From Pseudomonadota bacterium (lineage in GTDB: Bacteria; Pseudomonadota; Gammaproteobacteria; Halothiobacillales; Halothiobacillaceae), in contig JAJYPA010000233.1 in NCBI GenBank assembly GCA_021795795.1, forward strand, positions 1-11,651: a stretch of DNA of 11,651 nt, given 5' to 3'. The notes beneath the pieces were generated by a model. It saw only the letters and a program-made list of their open reading frames with translations, had not been told where the DNA came from and did no database searches. The position numbers and the translations under genes are program-made. Positions 6,110 through 11,651 of the stretch are shown here, one piece after another (within the stretch, counting starts at the first letter, position 1; every line of letters begins with the position of its first letter).

Positions 6110-6138
6110 ACTATAATAGTTTCCTAATCGCTAGGTAA
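6110..6138 (-). promoter_or_regulatory. Putative traD promoter overlapping an inverted repeat
   Basis: On the minus strand TATAGT (6115-6110) matches the -10 box at 5 of 6 bases, with TTACCT (6138-6133) as a weak -35 at 17-bp spacing. The region contains the imperfect inverted repeat GTTTCCTA (6119-6126) / TAGGTAAC (6132-6139), 7 of 8 paired, between and over the boxes. This is where an autorepressor or relaxosome accessory protein could bind. It is a sequence-only prediction. Confidence 0.3.
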
Positions 6139-6149
6139 CGCCTTTCTCT

Positions 6150-6552
6150 TTAATAAACCAGCACGGCATGGGCTCCGCTCGCGTGCCCTACTCTTCCTCA
6201 GGGTATCGTACTCCTCACCACATCCTTCGCCACACCCTGCAACTGTAGGATCCCCTGTGTCAGATCGTCAATATCCTGGTTATCGTTGGGCAATGGAAAT
6301 ATCCGCGTCGCCACATAACGCGGTGCCGCAGAATCAGAGAGCTGCTAGCCAGATCAGTTAAACAAGTGCCACAACCCAGAAGACATCGCTATAGTCACGC
6401 TGACTTGGCAAGTAGTGCGCCCCTCCGAAGAGTCCGCCACAAAAAGCCGGGGAGAATCCCGCAGTAGTATAGACTCCCAGTGCACTTCTCTTGGCTCCGG
6501 GGTGGGACGGCCTGGCCACAAAGAAGAGCAGTATCACCGATAAATACAACAT
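6150..6552 (-). pseudogene. Broken YajR-like MFS transporter, C-terminal part
   Basis: From 6552 down, one frame reads ARPSHPGAKRSALGVYTTAG, then FCGGLFGG and DVFWVVALV before a stop at 6358. This matches the motif-rich helix 10-12 region of MFS drug-type transporters (usually GxALGxYxxxQFxGxFxGG). After the stop and a frame change, 6345-6198 reads APRYVATRIFPLPNDNQD then LTQGILQLQGVAKDVV. That fits the soluble ferredoxin-like C-terminal domain of YajR-type MFS proteins. A further shift gives EEYDTLRKSRARER, in the place of the usual E..TLYLKVDR ending. At least two frame changes and a stop make it non-functional. The upstream half is not recognisable beyond about 6620. Confidence 0.6.
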
Positions 6553-6922
6553 TCACTGATCGTCCTGGGAAAGAAGTGGCTGATGAGAACCTACCAGGAC
6601 TTGACGCAAAAGGTCCCATCCACTCAGAATGTCGAAAGGCTAGGAGGCGGTCTCCAGCGATAACCAGCTTTTATGTCTTGGTTAGCACCATAGCGCCGCA
6701 TACCGCGCATATGATCGCCCTCAAATCAACAGGTGTCATGTTGATCGAAATTGCACCAGAAAATTGACTTTGTGACGCCCAGCACCTTGCGCACGGGAGT
6801 CCGCAATCCACGTAAAGGCCCCCCTGGCAACCTGTGGCGCTGACCATGCGTCCCTTCCCTCCCCCGGATCGCACGCCGGGGACTTTCCCTTCTTCGCCCT
6901 CACCCCCGTTCCTTGCCCCCTC

Positions 6923-6952
6923 CCTCGTTATTACTCATAAATCATAATGAGG
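6923..6952. repeat. 9-bp near-perfect inverted repeat upstream of regB
   Basis: CCTCGTTAT (6923-6931) and ATAATGAGG (6944-6952) pair at 8 of 9 positions around a 12-nt AT-rich centre. It lies about 210-240 bp before regB. The symmetry and AT-rich centre suit a regulator binding site. No partner protein can be named. Confidence 0.3.
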
Positions 6953-7013
6953 TGCCAGATAACCTAGCAGAGGGGGCACACGAACAAGCTGCCTTGCTTT
7001 TCACCGCGGGGGA

Positions 7014-7045
7014 GCGCTATGCTGCAAAGCGTAGCGCATTTTATC
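7014..7045 (+). terminator. Hairpin followed by ATTTTAT upstream of regB, possible terminator or attenuator
   Basis: GCGCTATGC (7014-7022) and GCGTAGCGC (7029-7037) form a 9-bp stem (one T-G pair) with the loop TGCAAA, followed at once by ATTTTATC. Stem, loop size and short T-rich tail resemble a weak intrinsic terminator on the plus strand. No plus-strand gene ends just before it, so it may act on a transcript entering regB or lie in the regB leader. Confidence 0.4.
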
Positions 7046-7127
7046 ACCGCAGGTTGGAGTTATCGGTATTTTTAACCAGGTACGTCGGGATTTTTCGGGT
7101 GCTGTTTCTGCACGATAGGACATGTTT

Positions 7128-7166
7128 ATGACGTTTGTTGCCCTGTTGCTTATGGTGTCTTGTTGA
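7128..7166 (+). CDS. Possible 12-residue leader peptide overlapping the regB start
   Basis: ATG 7128 follows TAGGA (7116-7120) by 7 nt and encodes the hydrophobic peptide MTFVALLLMVSC, ending at TGA 7164-7166. The stop overlaps the second of two TTG codons (7160-7162, 7163-7165) at which the regB frame opens. None of the candidate regB starts has its own ribosome-binding site, so regB translation could depend on reading this short frame. It may instead be the true regB N-terminus displaced by one frameshift. Confidence 0.3.
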   Translation: MTFVALLLMVSC

Positions 7167-8443
7167 ATACGCATCCTGCTAAACAGCCTATGTCGCCGCA
7201 CGCCTTTAATATGCGGCGTGTTTTGCTGCTGCGCGGGCTGGCTATTATCGGCCAATGCATGACCATAGTCGTAGTTACCGTCATTCTCAAGTGGCATATG
7301 CCCGTATGGCATTTGGCTACAGTGATCACCATAGAATTTCTAATAACAATCGCAAGCATTGCACGCCTCACCTTGCAATGGCCAATAAATAATAAAGAGT
7401 TTTTTGTGCAACTATTGGCAGATGTTGTCATCTTAGTGGCACTTCTATATTTCTCAGGTGGCCCAACGAACCCATTTGTTGCCTTGCTACTGTTGCCATT
7501 AGTTATTGCAGTAACTACCCTTCCCGAGACGTACGGTTGGTCCATGGCCGCGATCACAGTAGCTTCTTACTCAGGATTGATGGCTTTTTATATACCGTTA
7601 CCATTACATGCTCTTGCTACCTATGAAATGAAACTGCATATGTGGGGGATGTGGTTTGAATTTGTTATAATTGCTGGTATTATCAGTTACTTCGTCAAGA
7701 GGATGGGCGACAGTCTGCACGAACGGGACCAGGCGATTGCGCGGGCTCGTGAAGAAAAACTAACAATGGATCGCGTTGTTGACTTGGGTGCCTTGGCCGC
7801 TGGTGTTGCCCATGAATTAGGAACGCCGCTGGCCACTATGGCGGTAATAACTAAGGACCTGCAGCACGACTATAAAGAAACTCCCGATCTATCTGAAGGC
7901 CTGGGGATACTGTATGATCAGTTACAGAGGTGTAAACGCATCCTAAGCACCATGTCAGCTTCCGCCGGTCAATTGCAGGCATCTAGTGGCTGCCAGGTAC
8001 ACCTTGAAGAATACCTGAATGATGTTGTTACCAAATGGGGTGCTGCACGCCCCGGCGTCAATGTCAAACTACATTCCGATGGGTCCGGTTCTGCTGCAAA
8101 AATCGTTGCTGAGCACACTTTAACTCAGGCGCTGACCAATATTTTTAATAATGCCGCCGACGAGTCACCTGATTATGTTGAAGTAGATATACACTGTAGC
8201 GACCACAATATTGTTATTGACGTTTGTGATCTTGGACACGGAGTAACTCTGGATGTAGCCAAGAATGCCGGGCAACCATTTTTCTCTAAAAAGGAGGATG
8301 GCCTTGGGTTAGGGCTTTTCTTGGCTACCACTATTATAACCCGTTTGGGTGGAAGCGTATCATTGTTCAATCGGCGGAGCGGCGGTTCCTGCACTCGCGT
8401 TATACTTCCATTGACCTCATTACTGATAAGTACCAATAACTAA
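7160..8443 (+). CDS. regB: Redox-sensing histidine kinase RegB/PrrB
   Basis: RegB senses the quinone-pool and cysteine redox state and phosphorylates RegA. The protein has about six membrane helices in its first 190 residues. The family heptapeptide GGPTNPF, which binds ubiquinone in known RegB proteins, sits near residue 100. The H-box is GALAAGVAHELGTPLATM with His218. The redox cysteine is in QLQRCKRIL (Cys258), exactly 40 residues after the His, the same gap as His225/Cys265 in the Rhodobacter protein. The ATPase domain shows NIFNNAADES, DLGHGV and GLGLGLFLATT. Numbering uses TTG 7160; ATG 7190 is an alternative start that would remove ten residues. Neither has a clear ribosome-binding site. 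The stop overlaps regA by one base (TAATG). RegBA controls energy-metabolism genes in many proteobacteria; the targets in this organism are not shown by the window. Confidence 0.93.
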   Translation: MLNTHPAKQPMSPHAFNMRRVLLLRGLAIIGQCMTIVVVTVILKWHMPVWHLATVITIEFLITIASIARLTLQWPINNKEFFVQLLADVVILVALLYFSGGPTNPFVALLLLPLVIAVTTLPETYGWSMAAITVASYSGLMAFYIPLPLHALATYEMKLHMWGMWFEFVIIAGIISYFVKRMGDSLHERDQAIARAREEKLTMDRVVDLGALAAGVAHELGTPLATMAVITKDLQHDYKETPDLSEGLGILYDQLQRCKRILSTMSASAGQLQASSGCQVHLEEYLNDVVTKWGAARPGVNVKLHSDGSGSAAKIVAEHTLTQALTNIFNNAADESPDYVEVDIHCSDHNIVIDVCDLGHGVTLDVAKNAGQPFFSKKEDGLGLGLFLATTIITRLGGSVSLFNRRSGGSCTRVILPLTSLLISTNN

Positions 8444-9018
8444 TGTCCGCCAGAAATGCAGAAAGCAGCACGGATATAGCTACCACTTCGGTCTCTAACA
8501 TTATGGTGGTAGACGACGACATAACATTTTGTCGGGTATTATCAACCGCTTTTTCCAGGCGTGGTTTTAAGGTATGCACAGTTCACGATACCGCAGAGAT
8601 AATTACTGTTGCAGAAAAATACCTGCCGGATGCTGTGATTCTGGATCTTCGCATGCCCGGGCTTTCTGGCTTAGAGTTGATAACTCCTTTAAGGAATATT
8701 AACCCGGACATTAGGATCCTTGTTCTAACCGGCTATGCCAGCATCGCAACGGCGATTGAGGCCATAAAACTCGGAGCGGTCTATTATCTAACGAAGCCAG
8801 CAGATGCAGATGAGATTATCGCCAGGTTAAATGAGCATAATGGCAATCCTGCCGCACCAGTCGAAAACGATTTTTTGTCGGCGCGCAGGTTGGAATGGGA
8901 ACACATCAGCAAAGTGCTGATGACGTGCAATGGTAATATATCAGCGGCCGCCCGCAGCTTGGGGATACATCGGCGATCTTTACAACGCAAGCTAAATAAA
9001 CGCCCCGTACGGCACTGA
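8443..9018 (+). CDS. regA: Response regulator RegA/PrrA
   Basis: The 191-aa protein has a receiver domain (acidic Asp24-Asp26, phospho-acceptor Asp68 in VILDLRMPGLSG, Thr96 in VLTGYAS, Lys118 in LTKPAD). A short linker and a Fis-type helix-turn-helix at the C-terminus follow, with GNISAAARSLGIHRRSLQRK near residues 163-185. The HTH is almost invariant in the RegA/PrrA/ActR group, as is the SIATAIEAIKLGA helix. The start ATG overlaps the regB stop by one base, so the kinase-regulator pair is translationally coupled. The protein is slightly longer than Rhodobacter RegA because of an extended N-terminal tail of about 18 residues. Together with the RegB cysteine and heptapeptide this is a complete system. 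It binds DNA in the cytoplasm to adjust respiratory and oxidation pathways to redox state. Confidence 0.94.
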   Translation: MSARNAESSTDIATTSVSNIMVVDDDITFCRVLSTAFSRRGFKVCTVHDTAEIITVAEKYLPDAVILDLRMPGLSGLELITPLRNINPDIRILVLTGYASIATAIEAIKLGAVYYLTKPADADEIIARLNEHNGNPAAPVENDFLSARRLEWEHISKVLMTCNGNISAAARSLGIHRRSLQRKLNKRPVRH

Positions 9019-9028
9019 CTGCACGGGG
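9003..9028 (+). repeat. Imperfect hairpin at the regA stop codon
   Basis: CCCCGT (9003-9008) pairs with ACGGGG (9023-9028), and an inner GCA (9012-9014 region) pairs with TGC across a 3-nt bulge. The regA TGA (9016-9018) is in the loop. No T-tract follows, so at most this is a stability or rho-related structure at the end of the regBA transcript. Confidence 0.3.
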
Positions 9029-9079
9029 GCATCGTCCAATCCCGCTTTTAATCAGCGATGGACGCGTAAATTCCGGATA

Positions 9080-9718
9080 TTACAATGTTCTACGCGATAT
9101 TTTATCAGTCCGATCAACAGGTAGCGCCGTATATGCTTTTTCTCTTATCCAACTACTGGCAATCCATTTTTCTCCATCGATAACTGGCAATCCCGCATGC
9201 AACGACTCTCTCAACTGGAGGTTCTGCGCATCTGTGTTCCTAAATAAAATACCAGTTCCTACGCTGGGCACTATGTTGGCCATAATATGCGGAAATTGAG
9301 TCCATCCACCATGTTCTACATCATTTAAGTATAGCAGAATCGTTAATATCCTATTCCCGCCGTTCTCCAATTGCGGAGAACCTTCTGAAAAAGAATCATA
9401 ATGTATATCGTACTCCCCACCGCGGATATAGTGTAGAACTTGTAGCGGCTCCTGATTTTCCTCTGCAACCCCAATAAACAATGAAATACGACGCCGCACC
9501 TCTTTAATTATTGGGTACCTGTCAACCGATGGTGACGCTACCGTACTGCGGCGCCCTGATGTTTCATATGAAACATCAGAAACACCATCTACCACTTCCG
9601 AAGGTTTCGCATTGGATCCACCAAGGGCAATCAACTCTGCGCATTCGTCAGGACTTATAAGTCCACTGAAGTGCACTAATCCAATAGTATCATTCACGGA
9701 AAGTATCTTTACTGCCAT
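9080..9718 (-). CDS. 2-oxoglutarate/Fe(II) oxygenase, prolyl-4-hydroxylase-like
   Basis: The 212-aa protein has the P4Hc domain with all key residues: Fe ligands His106 and Asp108 in EYDIHYDSF, distal His174 in LRESLHAGLPV, and 2-oxoglutarate-binding Lys184 in DGEKWIASSWIRE. The substrate-loop GRRSTVAS near residue 55 and GGxTxFP (here GGWTQFP) are also typical; Trp replaces the usual Glu of GGETxFP. It uses O2, Fe2+ and 2-oxoglutarate to hydroxylate, most likely, a prolyl residue in a peptide. The substrate is unknown. There is no signal peptide, so it is probably cytoplasmic. The start is ATG 9718 behind GGGGGA. It converges with regA, leaving a 61-bp gap. A 24-bp perfect palindrome lies within its coding sequence (9556-9579). 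Confidence 0.88.
   Translation of the reverse strand: MAVKILSVNDTIGLVHFSGLISPDECAELIALGGSNAKPSEVVDGVSDVSYETSGRRSTVASPSVDRYPIIKEVRRRISLFIGVAEENQEPLQVLHYIRGGEYDIHYDSFSEGSPQLENGGNRILTILLYLNDVEHGGWTQFPHIMANIVPSVGTGILFRNTDAQNLQLRESLHAGLPVIDGEKWIASSWIREKAYTALPVDRTDKISRRTL
9556..9579. repeat. 24-bp perfect palindrome inside the oxygenase gene
   Basis: The half-site CTGATGTTTCAT (9556-9567) is followed with no spacer by its exact reverse complement (9568-9579). It encodes residues about 47-54 of the oxygenase (SDVSYETS). Flanking bases (C and A) break the symmetry, so the palindrome is exactly 24 bp. Such perfection in a coding stretch is unusual and could be a protein-binding site. Confidence 0.6.
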
Positions 9719-9733
9719 ACCATTCCCCCACTT

Positions 9734-9753
9734 AAAAATGCATAATCATTTTT
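9734..9753. repeat. Inverted repeat upstream of the oxygenase gene
   Basis: AAAAATG (9734-9740) and CATTTTT (9747-9753) are perfect 7-bp arms with a 6-nt AT-rich centre. They lie 16-35 bp upstream of the oxygenase start on the minus strand, partly over its likely leader. A binding site for a regulator is plausible. No clear -35/-10 pair could be fixed around it. Confidence 0.3.
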
Positions 9754-9807
9754 ACCAACTACCAATATAAACCCATCGGCCATCGCACAACTAAATGTAT
9801 ATTCGTC

Positions 9808-9826
9808 ACCAATCACTGCGATTGGT
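9808..9826. repeat. Inverted repeat between oxygenase and secreted-protein genes
   Basis: ACCAATC (9808-9814) and GATTGGT (9820-9826) are perfect 7-bp arms with the loop ACTGC. It lies downstream of the secreted-protein gene and upstream of the oxygenase on the minus strand. It could end the former transcript or bind a regulator, but no T-tract follows on the minus strand. Confidence 0.3.
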
Positions 9827-9892
9827 TTCCCGGCCAACAAATGCCTGCAGACCGGTCACACCCCTCATAGATCCATAGACATGATGGTACCT

Positions 9893-10426
9893 TCATTGCA
9901 TCTGACCCATCTGCATCTGCATGTGGATCATCGATTCATACTTACCATCTGTATTTATAACTCCTTTAGGGACGCTAACTCTATAGTACTCATTACCTAT
10001 TGTGGTTCGTATTTTGTCATATCCTGACCTTATGTTGGGCCACTCTCTGGCCAGGCTCATGCGCGTTGGGGACCATGTAAATGATATGTATCCATCTATT
10101 ATCTCTCCCGCTGCCTTAATAAGGGATAAAGATTTCTTTGCATCCTCCGGGTCTGTTGGAATCTTACATCGCGACAGATTTTTTTTAGCATACAGTGCAT
10201 ATAGCCAGCTAGTTTCATTAAATGGTGCTCCCGGCTTTTTGTTTTTATAAAAGCTCACATCGCTGGTGACATGACCAGATGCAACGACCGCATCTTGATA
10301 AACTGCTAGAGTCGGGGGCAGGACACAGTCATAAAACGATTCCATCTGGGTTAGTGCCGCACCCTGCGCCATTCCTGGCGCTGCCAGCACCAAAGCAACC
10401 GTTACCAATCGCAATATCTTCGTCAT
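9893..10426 (-). CDS. Unrecognised secreted protein
   Basis: The 177-aa product has a clear Sec signal peptide (MTKILRLVTVALVLAAPGMA, cleavage near residue 22-24). The mature domain has two cysteines, Cys34 (FYDCVLPP) and Cys87 (SRCKIP), spaced for a disulfide in the periplasm. The domain is rich in Tyr, Ser and Lys (SWLYALYAKKNLSRC, EWPNIRSGYDKIRTTIG). The tail is Met/Gln-rich, HMQMQMGQMQ, encoded by a short repeating CATCTG pattern on the plus strand. Met-rich tails can bind copper, but this is a guess. The ribosome-binding site AAGGAG sits 7 nt before ATG 10426. I do not recognise the family. Upstream it has an 8-bp inverted repeat (10441-10460), and the rrf2 gene lies 188 bp away on the same strand. 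Confidence 0.75.
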   Translation of the reverse strand: MTKILRLVTVALVLAAPGMAQGAALTQMESFYDCVLPPTLAVYQDAVVASGHVTSDVSFYKNKKPGAPFNETSWLYALYAKKNLSRCKIPTDPEDAKKSLSLIKAAGEIIDGYISFTWSPTRMSLAREWPNIRSGYDKIRTTIGNEYYRVSVPKGVINTDGKYESMIHMQMQMGQMQ

Positions 10427-10440
10427 AACAACTCCTTCTT

Positions 10441-10460
10441 ATATGATTGCCAAATCATAT
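10441..10460. promoter_or_regulatory. Palindromic operator candidate upstream of the secreted-protein gene
   Basis: ATATGATT (10441-10448) and AATCATAT (10453-10460) are perfect 8-bp arms around GCCA. They sit 15-34 bp before the start codon, inside the region expected to hold the promoter or leader. The symmetric, AT-rich form suits a dimeric regulator; the Rrf2 protein encoded next door is an obvious candidate but is not shown to bind here. Confidence 0.4.
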
Positions 10461-10614
10461 TAAGAGAAATACACCATTAGAAACCTGCCATGCGCCAACC
10501 TGGCAACACCATGGCAGCATTCTTCGTCATGGCCGCCAGTTACGCCACAGCACTGGTAGGCACCTCGAAGGACTCAAAGCCAAGCCGAGTGCATCCATTA
10601 AAGATCTATTAACA

Positions 10615-11052
10615 TTACACAGATACCGCCGCATTATCACACCAAAACATAGCGCGAGATATCGCGCCAACTGTCTGCCCCTTAAGGAAGCCCAGTTCAT
10701 TGTTTCTTATGGCCTCCCATTGGGAATGCACAGGACAACGTGTTTCCTTTTTTGTGCAGATATTGAGGCCGAGCACGCAGCGTTGTTCCATGGGACGACC
10801 TTCGGTGATCTCAATTACGTCAATAATATTTAGGGACTCAGCACCTGGACGCAATACATATCCGCCGCCCTTCCCTTTGACGGACTCCAGAACTCCACGC
10901 TTGGCCAACCATCGCAATACTTTAGTAACGCATGGAACAGATCCCCCTATATAAGCAGAAATATCGCGGCTGAGCACCGGCCTCCCGGATGGTTGGGCGG
11001 CCAGATAGATCAGGCTCCTCAGTGCATATTCACTGGTTTTACTCAATATCAT
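10615..11052 (-). CDS. Rrf2-family transcriptional regulator with three-cysteine motif
   Basis: The 145-aa protein has the Rrf2 winged-helix pattern: KTSEYALRSLIYLAAQ at the N-terminus, a recognition helix VTKVLRWLAKRGVLESVKG and the wing GGGYVLRP. The effector segment holds Cys92, Cys99 and Cys106 (C-x6-C-x6-C, ending RCPVHSQW), in the position where IscR, NsrR and RsrR bind a 2Fe-2S or 4Fe-4S cluster. The spacing is longer than the IscR pattern (x5, x5), so it is neither clearly IscR nor clearly NsrR. Cys41 replaces a residue near the usual PxxYL helix, and another Cys lies near the C-terminus. ATG 11052 lies 14 nt after the MFS stop, so the two genes are probably co-transcribed. A redox, iron or NO signal is likely; the target is not known. 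Confidence 0.87.
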   Translation of the reverse strand: MILSKTSEYALRSLIYLAAQPSGRPVLSRDISAYIGGSVPCVTKVLRWLAKRGVLESVKGKGGGYVLRPGAESLNIIDVIEITEGRPMEQRCVLGLNICTKKETRCPVHSQWEAIRNNELGFLKGQTVGAISRAMFWCDNAAVSV

Positions 11053-11066
11053 AGGACCTGCTCATT

Positions 11067-11651
11067 TTATAATTTTTGAGAACAATCCGGCTCCAGCAAT
11101 AACGCCATCCGTTTCCCATTCCAGCTTTGCAAGGCGAGGAGCAATCCGACGGTGGCAAGGATGTAAAAGACCCCTTTCTCGCCGGCGATGCCCAAACCCC
11201 AGCCACCGACTACACCACCTACGAATATCCCCAGAAACTGCATCAGCGAGTAGACGCCACTGGCCGCCCCCCGCTGTTCCGGCGAGGTGCTGCGGCTCAT
11301 CATGGAGGGCAGAATGGCGGAGGCAATGTTGTAGCCCGCAAAGAAGATGACCGCACCAATGGCCACCGGCCAGAACTGTCCGGCCAGCAGTCCCATGATC
11401 AGGGCGCCCATCGCAATGCCGAGGCCGCTGAAGGCCAGCATCTGGCCGTGCTGTTTGTTCTTTTCGGCATAAATCACCGGGTAGACCATGGCCGCCACCG
11501 AGAGCAGCATCACCGGCAGGTAGACTTCCCAGATAGCGGTATCGGGGATGTGCATGGCTTTGACCAGTTCCGGGGAGAGCACCACAAAGCTGGCTCCGAG
11601 CACCATCTGCAGAATGAAGATGCCGATACTGGCGGTCAGTACCGGTGGATG
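11067..11651 (-). CDS. MFS transporter, C-terminal part (runs off the window)
   Basis: The frame is open to the right edge, beyond ATG 11606: upstream residues read PPVLTASIGIFILQMVLGAS. The visible 194 residues cover the second half of a major facilitator transporter. Helices include MLLSVAAMVYPVIYAEKN, IAMGALIMGLLAGQFWPVAI and ILPSMMSRSTSPEQRGAASG, followed by VYSLMQFLGIFVGGVVGGWG. The last parts are the SRxxxPxxRGxAxGxYSxxQF motif of DHA1-type efflux proteins (YajR/tetracycline-type). It ends with a short polar tail and lacks the soluble domain carried by the broken relative at 6150-6552. The substrate cannot be told. Its stop codon is 14 nt before the rrf2 start, suggesting one operon in which the repressor may control the transporter. 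Confidence 0.85.
   Translation of the reverse strand, partial: HPPVLTASIGIFILQMVLGASFVVLSPELVKAMHIPDTAIWEVYLPVMLLSVAAMVYPVIYAEKNKQHGQMLAFSGLGIAMGALIMGLLAGQFWPVAIGAVIFFAGYNIASAILPSMMSRSTSPEQRGAASGVYSLMQFLGIFVGGVVGGWGLGIAGEKGVFYILATVGLLLALQSWNGKRMALLLEPDCSQKL

Larger units (their letters stand above)
6620..7121. other. About 500 bp without a convincing gene, upstream of regB
   Basis: Frames exist on both strands but none has a family match, a good ribosome-binding site or steady coding character. One minus-strand frame (6671-6874) has several cysteines, and one plus frame ends at 6767; I trust neither. The block 6840-6925 is very pyrimidine-rich on the plus strand. Two hairpins (6923-6952 and 7014-7037) are listed separately. 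Confidence 0.5.

Noticed and set aside
6862..6881. CCCCGG / CCGGGG inverted repeat considered as a terminator
   Set aside because: Only 6 bp, no T-tract on either strand, and it lies in a pyrimidine-rich block where short GC repeats are expected.
6913..7131. Plus-strand frame of 72 codons before regB
   Set aside because: TTG start with no ribosome-binding site, no motif, and it crosses two hairpins; composition does not look coding.
10490..10612. Short plus-strand frame of 40 codons (MRQPGNTMAAFFVMAASYA start)
   Set aside because: It has a hydrophobic stretch but no ribosome-binding site at either ATG and no recognisable similarity; it sits in a gap between two minus-strand genes.
10447..10833. 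128-codon plus-strand frame over the rrf2 gene
   Set aside because: Its second half is the antisense of a clear Rrf2-family gene, and it lacks a start signal.
1..11651. CRISPR arrays, tRNA or rRNA genes
   Set aside because: No regularly spaced repeats and no cloverleaf or rRNA-like sequence were seen on either strand by eye.

Overview
The window looks like chromosomal or genomic-island DNA from a chemolithotrophic, probably acidophilic proteobacterium. An Acidithiobacillus-like host is my best guess, as inference and not proof. Supporting points are a cys-type assimilatory sulfate cluster with its own siroheme genes, a RegB/RegA redox two-component system, a plasmid-type TraD protein and scattered mobile-element remains. 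Base composition shifts along the window: the sulfur/siroheme genes are GC-rich, while the OsmC-like gene and much of 7160-10430 are visibly more AT-rich.

Left part (1-2033, + strand): the 3' end of cysN (ATP sulfurylase GTPase subunit), then a uroporphyrinogen-III C-methyltransferase, a half-length CbiX-type chelatase (ATGA overlap) and an OsmC-like protein. This reads as one transcription unit that activates sulfate and makes siroheme for sulfite reductase. A perfect 9-bp hairpin sits on the methyltransferase start region.

Middle part (2034-5490): on the minus strand are an unrecognised exported, membrane-anchored protein and a DedA-family membrane protein. The DedA gene is preceded by, and overlaps by 4 bp, an unrecognised gene that looks frameshifted. 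A gene-poor stretch follows, with a possible transposase N-terminal fragment. Next come a secreted PepSY-domain protein (+), a degenerate Tn3-family transposase on the minus strand broken by at least two frameshifts, and a small two-helix membrane protein (+).

Region 5490-7160: a TraD-family conjugal-transfer protein (-) stands alone. Behind it is a broken YajR-like MFS transporter (-) whose C-terminal domain can still be read across several frames. About 500 bp with no convincing gene follow, holding two hairpins upstream of regB. This is the most scrambled part of the window.

Right part (7160-11651): regB and regA (+, overlapping TAATG) encode a redox-responsive kinase and regulator with the signature quinone-site heptapeptide and redox cysteine. 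Convergent to them on the minus strand are a 2-oxoglutarate/Fe(II) prolyl-4-hydroxylase-like oxygenase, an unrecognised secreted protein, an Rrf2-family regulator with three cysteines, and an MFS transporter that runs off the right edge. Redox sensing (RegBA), an O2-using dioxygenase and a probable Fe-S/redox repressor therefore lie within about 4 kb, which is suggestive but not proof of a shared role.
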